Below are positions 34,788 through 38,265 of a stretch of DNA of 38,265 nt, piece by piece. The stretch spans positions 1-38,265 of the forward strand of contig JAAYPX010000146.1 of assembly GCA_012519565.1 (NCBI GenBank), in the 5' to 3' direction. Both the position numbers and the translations under genes were made by a program. The DNA is from Clostridiales bacterium (GTDB taxonomy: Bacteria; Bacillota; Clostridia; Lachnospirales; Lachnospiraceae). Below the pieces are notes generated by a model. The model was not told where the DNA came from. It ran no database searches and saw only the letters and a list, made by a program, of their open reading frames with translations. The first letter of the stretch is position 1, and each line of letters opens with the position of its first letter.

Positions 34788-35987
34788 ATGGGAAAAGCGT
34801 TAATTATTGGTGCTGGCGGTGTAGCCGGAGTGGTGGCCCATAAGTGTTGTCAGAATTCAGATGTCTTTGAGGAGATTTGCATAGCCAGTAGAACCTTATC
34901 TAAGTGTGAGGCATTAAAAGATAGGCTTCAAGGGGGCAAAACTAAGGTAACAACTGCCCAGGTGGACGCTGATAATACTCAAGAACTTATTGCCTTAATA
35001 GAGAAGGTTAAGCCAGATATAGTAATTAATGTGGCCCTACCATATCAGGACCTTACTATAATGGATGCTTGCCTGGCCACCAAGGTGGATTATCTGGATA
35101 CTGCTAATTATGAGCCACCAGATACTGCCAAGTTTGAGTACAAATGGCAATGGGCATATAAGGAGAAGTTTAAAGAAGCAGGAATAACAGCAGTTCTTGG
35201 ATGTGGTTTTGATCCCGGGGTAACAGGTATATTCTCTGCCTATGCGCTAAAACATCATTTTGATGAAATACATAGCATCGACATACTAGATGCCAATGCA
35301 GGAGACCATGGATATCCCTTTGCTACCAATTTCAATCCTGAGATTAACATCAGGGAGGTTACTGCCAAAGGTAGATATTATGAGAATGGTCAATTTGTAG
35401 AGACAGAGCCTATGGAGATTAAGAGGGTATATAATTTTCCTGAAATAGGTGAGAAGGATATGTACTTACTGTATCATGAGGAACTGGAATCCCTGGCAAT
35501 CAACATCCCTGGAGTTAAGAGGATTCGTTTCTTTATGACATTTTCCCAGAATTATCTGACCCATCTTAAGGTACTAGAGAATGTAGGTATGACTTCTATA
35601 GAACCCATTGATTTTGAAGGGCATAGGATTGTACCACTACAATTTCTTAAGGCAGTATTGCCAGAACCAGCATCCTTAGGTCCCAGAACCAAAGGTAAAA
35701 CCAATATAGGATGTATTTTTACCGGATTAAAAGATGGCAAGGAGAAGCGCTATTATCTATATAATGTTTGTGACCATCAGGAGTGCTATCAAGAAGTTGG
35801 CTCCCAAGCTATCTCTTATACCACCGGTGTCCCTGCCATGATTGGAGCAGCCATGGTACTAACAGGTAAGTGGAAGAAGCCAGGGGTGTATAATGTTGAA
35901 GAATTTGATCCGGATCCGTTTATGGAGGAGTTAAGCAAATTTGGACTGCCTTGGCAGGAAAACTTTAATCCAGATATGGTGGAATAA
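34788..35987 (+). CDS. Carboxyspermidine (carboxynorspermidine) dehydrogenase
   Basis: Saccharopine-dehydrogenase-family enzyme of 399 residues. In this family the CASDH/CANSDH group condenses putrescine (or diaminopropane) with aspartate beta-semialdehyde and reduces the Schiff base to carboxyspermidine (or carboxynorspermidine). The N-terminal NAD(P) motif is IIGAGGVAGVVAHKC; GFDPGVTGIFSAYALKHHFD and the YTTGVPAMIGAAMVLTG segment near the C-terminus are typical. The assignment rests on these and on the adjacent carboxyspermidine decarboxylase gene, 13 nt away. Putrescine as substrate is inferred from speA/speB next door. AAGGAGG precedes the ATG. A saccharopine dehydrogenase role in lysine metabolism is less likely. 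Confidence 0.9.
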   Translation: MGKALIIGAGGVAGVVAHKCCQNSDVFEEICIASRTLSKCEALKDRLQGGKTKVTTAQVDADNTQELIALIEKVKPDIVINVALPYQDLTIMDACLATKVDYLDTANYEPPDTAKFEYKWQWAYKEKFKEAGITAVLGCGFDPGVTGIFSAYALKHHFDEIHSIDILDANAGDHGYPFATNFNPEINIREVTAKGRYYENGQFVETEPMEIKRVYNFPEIGEKDMYLLYHEELESLAINIPGVKRIRFFMTFSQNYLTHLKVLENVGMTSIEPIDFEGHRIVPLQFLKAVLPEPASLGPRTKGKTNIGCIFTGLKDGKEKRYYLYNVCDHQECYQEVGSQAISYTTGVPAMIGAAMVLTGKWKKPGVYNVEEFDPDPFMEELSKFGLPWQENFNPDMVE

Positions 35988-36000
35988 GGAGAGGTGGTGT

Positions 36001-37140
36001 ATCGTTATAAACATTGATTTTAGTATGCTTCCAACACCGTCATATGTGGTAGTGGAAGAGTTACTAGAAGATAATCTTAAGATATTAAAGGATGTAATGG
36101 ATAGAACTGGGTGTGAGATATTGCTGGCTCAGAAAGCATATTCTATGTACTCTACCTATCCTTTAATTGGGAAATATCTCAGCGGCACAACGGCCAGTTC
36201 CCTGTTTGAGGCTCGGTTAGGTTATGAGGAGATGGGAAAAGAAGTCCATATATTCTCACCGGCCTATAGGGAGGATGAATTTGCTGAGATTATGTCACTG
36301 TGCGATCACATTGTATTTAATTCTCAAGGGCAATGGCTGAAATATAAAGATAGGGTAAGCAATTACAATAAAAAGATATCCTGTGGCCTTCGCATCAATC
36401 CTGAATATTCAGAGATTGAAACGGCTATCTATAATCCTTGTTCAGCCAATTCTAGATTTGGCATAACCATATCTAAACTTAAAGATGTTGACTTAGATGG
36501 AATAGAAGGTCTGCATTTTCATACAATGTGCGAACAGAACTCTGACGTGCTTAAGCGGACTCTGGAAGTGGTAGAGAAGAGATTCGCTCCTTATCTTTAT
36601 AAGATGAAATGGATTAACTTTGGTGGCGGACATCATATAACAAGGAAGTATTATGATTTAGAAATCTTAATAGATTGCATCAATCATGTAAAAGACGAAT
36701 ATGGTGTTCAGGTGTATTTAGAACCAGGGGAAGCCATTGCTCTTAATGCTGGATATCTGGTAAGCAGTGTGCTGGACCTGCTGGAAAATGGTATGGAACT
36801 GGGAATTATGGATACTTCGGCAGCCTGTCATATGCCAGACGTTATAGAGATGCCATATCGCCCCAATATAATAGGTGCTGGCAATCCTAAGGAGAAAGCT
36901 TATACCTATCGCTTAGGAGGTCCCACATGTCTGGCCGGAGATATTATTGGAGATTACTCATTTACAGAACCTTTGAAAGTTGGAGATAGGTTAGTGTTCT
37001 GTGATATGGCCATCTACACCATGGTTAAGAATAATACCTTTAATGGTATTAATCTACCATCTATATATCTATTCACAAAAGAGGGTAAGATGGAGAAGAT
37101 TAAAGAATTTTCTTATGAAGATTTTAAAAGCAGGCTATAA
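36001..37140 (+). CDS. nspC: Carboxy(nor)spermidine decarboxylase, start codon unclear
   Basis: PLP enzyme of the alanine-racemase-fold decarboxylase group, removing CO2 from carboxyspermidine to give spermidine. About 379 residues. TPSYVVVEELLEDNLKIL opens the family domain; the cofactor lysine is in LLAQKAYSMY, FHTMCEQNS and NFGGGHHIT follow, and LEPGEAIALNAGYL with MPYRPNIIG complete the active site. The start is odd: the strong ribosome site AAGGAGAGGTGG (35986-35997) has no in-frame ATG, GTG or TTG at a usable distance. In-frame candidates are ATC 36001 (chosen here only on spacing), ATA 36007, ATT 36013, ATG 36025 (27 nt away) or TTG 35941 inside the previous gene. Confidence 0.88.
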   Translation: MVINIDFSMLPTPSYVVVEELLEDNLKILKDVMDRTGCEILLAQKAYSMYSTYPLIGKYLSGTTASSLFEARLGYEEMGKEVHIFSPAYREDEFAEIMSLCDHIVFNSQGQWLKYKDRVSNYNKKISCGLRINPEYSEIETAIYNPCSANSRFGITISKLKDVDLDGIEGLHFHTMCEQNSDVLKRTLEVVEKRFAPYLYKMKWINFGGGHHITRKYYDLEILIDCINHVKDEYGVQVYLEPGEAIALNAGYLVSSVLDLLENGMELGIMDTSAACHMPDVIEMPYRPNIIGAGNPKEKAYTYRLGGPTCLAGDIIGDYSFTEPLKVGDRLVFCDMAIYTMVKNNTFNGINLPSIYLFTKEGKMEKIKEFSYEDFKSRL

Positions 37141-37176
37141 AGACCTAATTATAATATTAACAAAACTTACTACTAT

Positions 37177-37219
37177 AAAGCTCAGGATTAGTGTTAAAAC
37201 ATAATCCTGGGTTTTCTTT
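37177..37219. terminator. Terminator after nspC, probably two-way
   Basis: CTCAGGATTA (37181-37190) pairs with TAATCCTGGG (37202-37211), 11-nt loop, followed by TTTTCTTT. AAAG on the left could serve the opposite strand, where the sortase gene ends at 37223. Confidence 0.75.
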
Positions 37220-37222
37220 GAC

Positions 37223-38265
37223 TTAATTCCCACTATACCAATTAATCTCCCCGTTTTCTAAGGCTTCTTCAAAGCTGGTAAAGCTAGGTGCTTTGCCACC
37301 ATAATAATCATACCAGCTTTTTGGGTAGAGGGGATTAGGGTTTATCGTTACAGTATCAAGATCAACGGTTATTTCTTCACCTTCCCTGATTTTACGGGCC
37401 ACTATAACCGTTCGATAATTATTTAATTCATAGGAACAGGTAGAGAGGGTTAGTAATTGATCCTTCTCATTAACATCAACTGAATCTATATTATAAAGGG
37501 AACGCAATCTTAATTGATAGACGAAATTCATAAAATCTGAATCATTTTCAAAGTCAGTACGGGTATAATCAAAAAGGGGTTCCCATAGAGATGTTCCATT
37601 GGTAACAAATATGGAAAATATCTTCCATTGAGCTTTCTCGTATATGGTGTCAAATTTTATAATTGGATGGTCATGATAAAAAGATGATTTTTTATACTCC
37701 ATAAGGGCATGGAACATGCTGTCTGTGGTATGCATATTATGGCCATGGAGTATCAGATGCTTGGAATTATCCTCCACAGAAGATTTTATATCAAGGAATA
37801 TACTGCCTGCCTTATCATTTTCCTTAAAGAAATTTCTGTATAGATAATATTCTGGATCATCAGTAGAGGACTGCAATACAGGATAGTTAATATATGTACC
37901 CTCAATGGATATCCAGCCTTTAATATCCTCATTGATTTTTAATAATTCTTGAAATTCTATTAACCTGCCTAAGGTATCCACTTCCGTAGCTATATCAGGA
38001 GATTTATTAGAGCTTTCTTGTAGAGAATTTTCATGTATATCAATCTCATCAGAAGTTAAGGTCTCATCCGAGGACCTGTCACTACCTTTATTTAAAGTAG
38101 GGCTAGGACGGGTTGCTTCTAGTATAGGAGAGGTTTCTTCTGCTATGTATGAGGTTTTTTCTGGCTTAGGAGATATGATTAATGCGGGATTTTGGTAGAG
38201 ATCCTGAATTTTATTCATTGCTTTTTTAGACCTAAAGGGTTGAATAAATAGTTCATTGACAAATA
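37223..38265 (-). CDS. Class B sortase, N-terminus beyond the window
   Basis: Cysteine transpeptidase of the SrtB class, which joins sorting-signal proteins to the cell wall or assembles pili. Catalytic residues in order: His in LILHGHNM, Cys in TLSTCSYE (TLxTC form) and Arg in NNYRTVIVARKI. The preceding IKGWISIEGTYINYPVLQS is the usual entry to the class B fold. The first ATG in the window is at 38218, but it has no ribosome site, the frame stays open to the right edge (38265) and the membrane anchor normal for class B is absent from the 331 visible residues; the true start is therefore probably outside. A long Ser/Thr/Asp/Glu-rich linker precedes the catalytic domain. No substrate protein with a sorting signal is visible. 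Confidence 0.88.
   Translation of the reverse strand, partial: FVNELFIQPFRSKKAMNKIQDLYQNPALIISPKPEKTSYIAEETSPILEATRPSPTLNKGSDRSSDETLTSDEIDIHENSLQESSNKSPDIATEVDTLGRLIEFQELLKINEDIKGWISIEGTYINYPVLQSSTDDPEYYLYRNFFKENDKAGSIFLDIKSSVEDNSKHLILHGHNMHTTDSMFHALMEYKKSSFYHDHPIIKFDTIYEKAQWKIFSIFVTNGTSLWEPLFDYTRTDFENDSDFMNFVYQLRLRSLYNIDSVDVNEKDQLLTLSTCSYELNNYRTVIVARKIREGEEITVDLDTVTINPNPLYPKSWYDYYGGKAPSFTSFEEALENGEINWYSGN

Noticed and set aside
1-38265. CRISPR arrays, insertion sequences, prophage genes, tRNA and rRNA genes
   Set aside because: Looked for in the gaps and among all genes; no regularly spaced repeats, transposase or integrase motifs, or RNA gene signatures found.

Overview
The window is 38 kb of low-GC chromosomal DNA from an endospore-forming Firmicute. 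Gene content (YqfC/YqfD, SpoIIM, DacF, a SpoVB-type flippase), strong Shine-Dalgarno sites, SigA-type promoters and a class B sortase point to Clostridia, probably Lachnospiraceae. This is inferred from gene order and protein style; no rRNA is present to test it. I see no tRNA, rRNA, CRISPR array, insertion sequence, prophage or frameshifted gene. Almost everything reads left to right; only the DAHP synthase (24.6-25.6 kb) and the sortase (37.2 kb to the right edge) run the other way.

Layout. 0.1-4.6 kb is the conserved block yqfC-yqfD-phoH-(short PgpH-like HD protein)-ybeY: sporulation, RNA metabolism and rRNA maturation. 4.7-8.3 kb holds a DUF3048 lipoprotein, a SpoVB/MurJ-type flippase and a BofC-like membrane protein. 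8.5-11.4 kb is a coupled pair of unrelated FAD proteins. 11.4-14.5 kb is proB-DUF896-fthC-proA, followed by hflK-hflC, an M14 zinc peptidase, miaB and rny. 21-24.5 kb has an aspartate-type aminotransferase, proC (completing proline synthesis), a Nudix hydrolase and spoIIM. A two-way terminator separates these from aroF on the minus strand. 25.9-30.3 kb has a membrane-anchored Big_2 protein, dacF, a membrane metallophosphoesterase and scpA-scpB.

30.4-37.1 kb is a complete polyamine locus: speD, speA, speE, speB, a carboxyspermidine dehydrogenase gene and nspC. Arginine is decarboxylated to agmatine (SpeA) and hydrolysed to putrescine (SpeB). Putrescine can then become spermidine by two biochemically independent routes: aminopropyl transfer from decarboxylated AdoMet (SpeD/SpeE), or condensation with aspartate semialdehyde followed by decarboxylation (CASDH/CASDC). 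The locus starts with a near-consensus promoter inside a perfect 14-bp inverted repeat. It is followed by a long leader that can fold into a bulged helix with a possible pseudoknot and an anti-Shine-Dalgarno pairing. I consider this leader the best candidate for something undescribed here.

Other points of interest are the HD protein beside phoH, which has lost its extracellular domain and several metal ligands; an nspC gene with no standard start codon at a usable distance from its ribosome site; a recurring ribosome-site pattern in which a second ATG follows GAAAGG and in three genes opens a tiny overlapping reading frame; and a 13-nt complementarity between the leader and early codons of the M14 peptidase gene. 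Start codons were reassigned where the ribosome site decided it; each case is explained in its entry.
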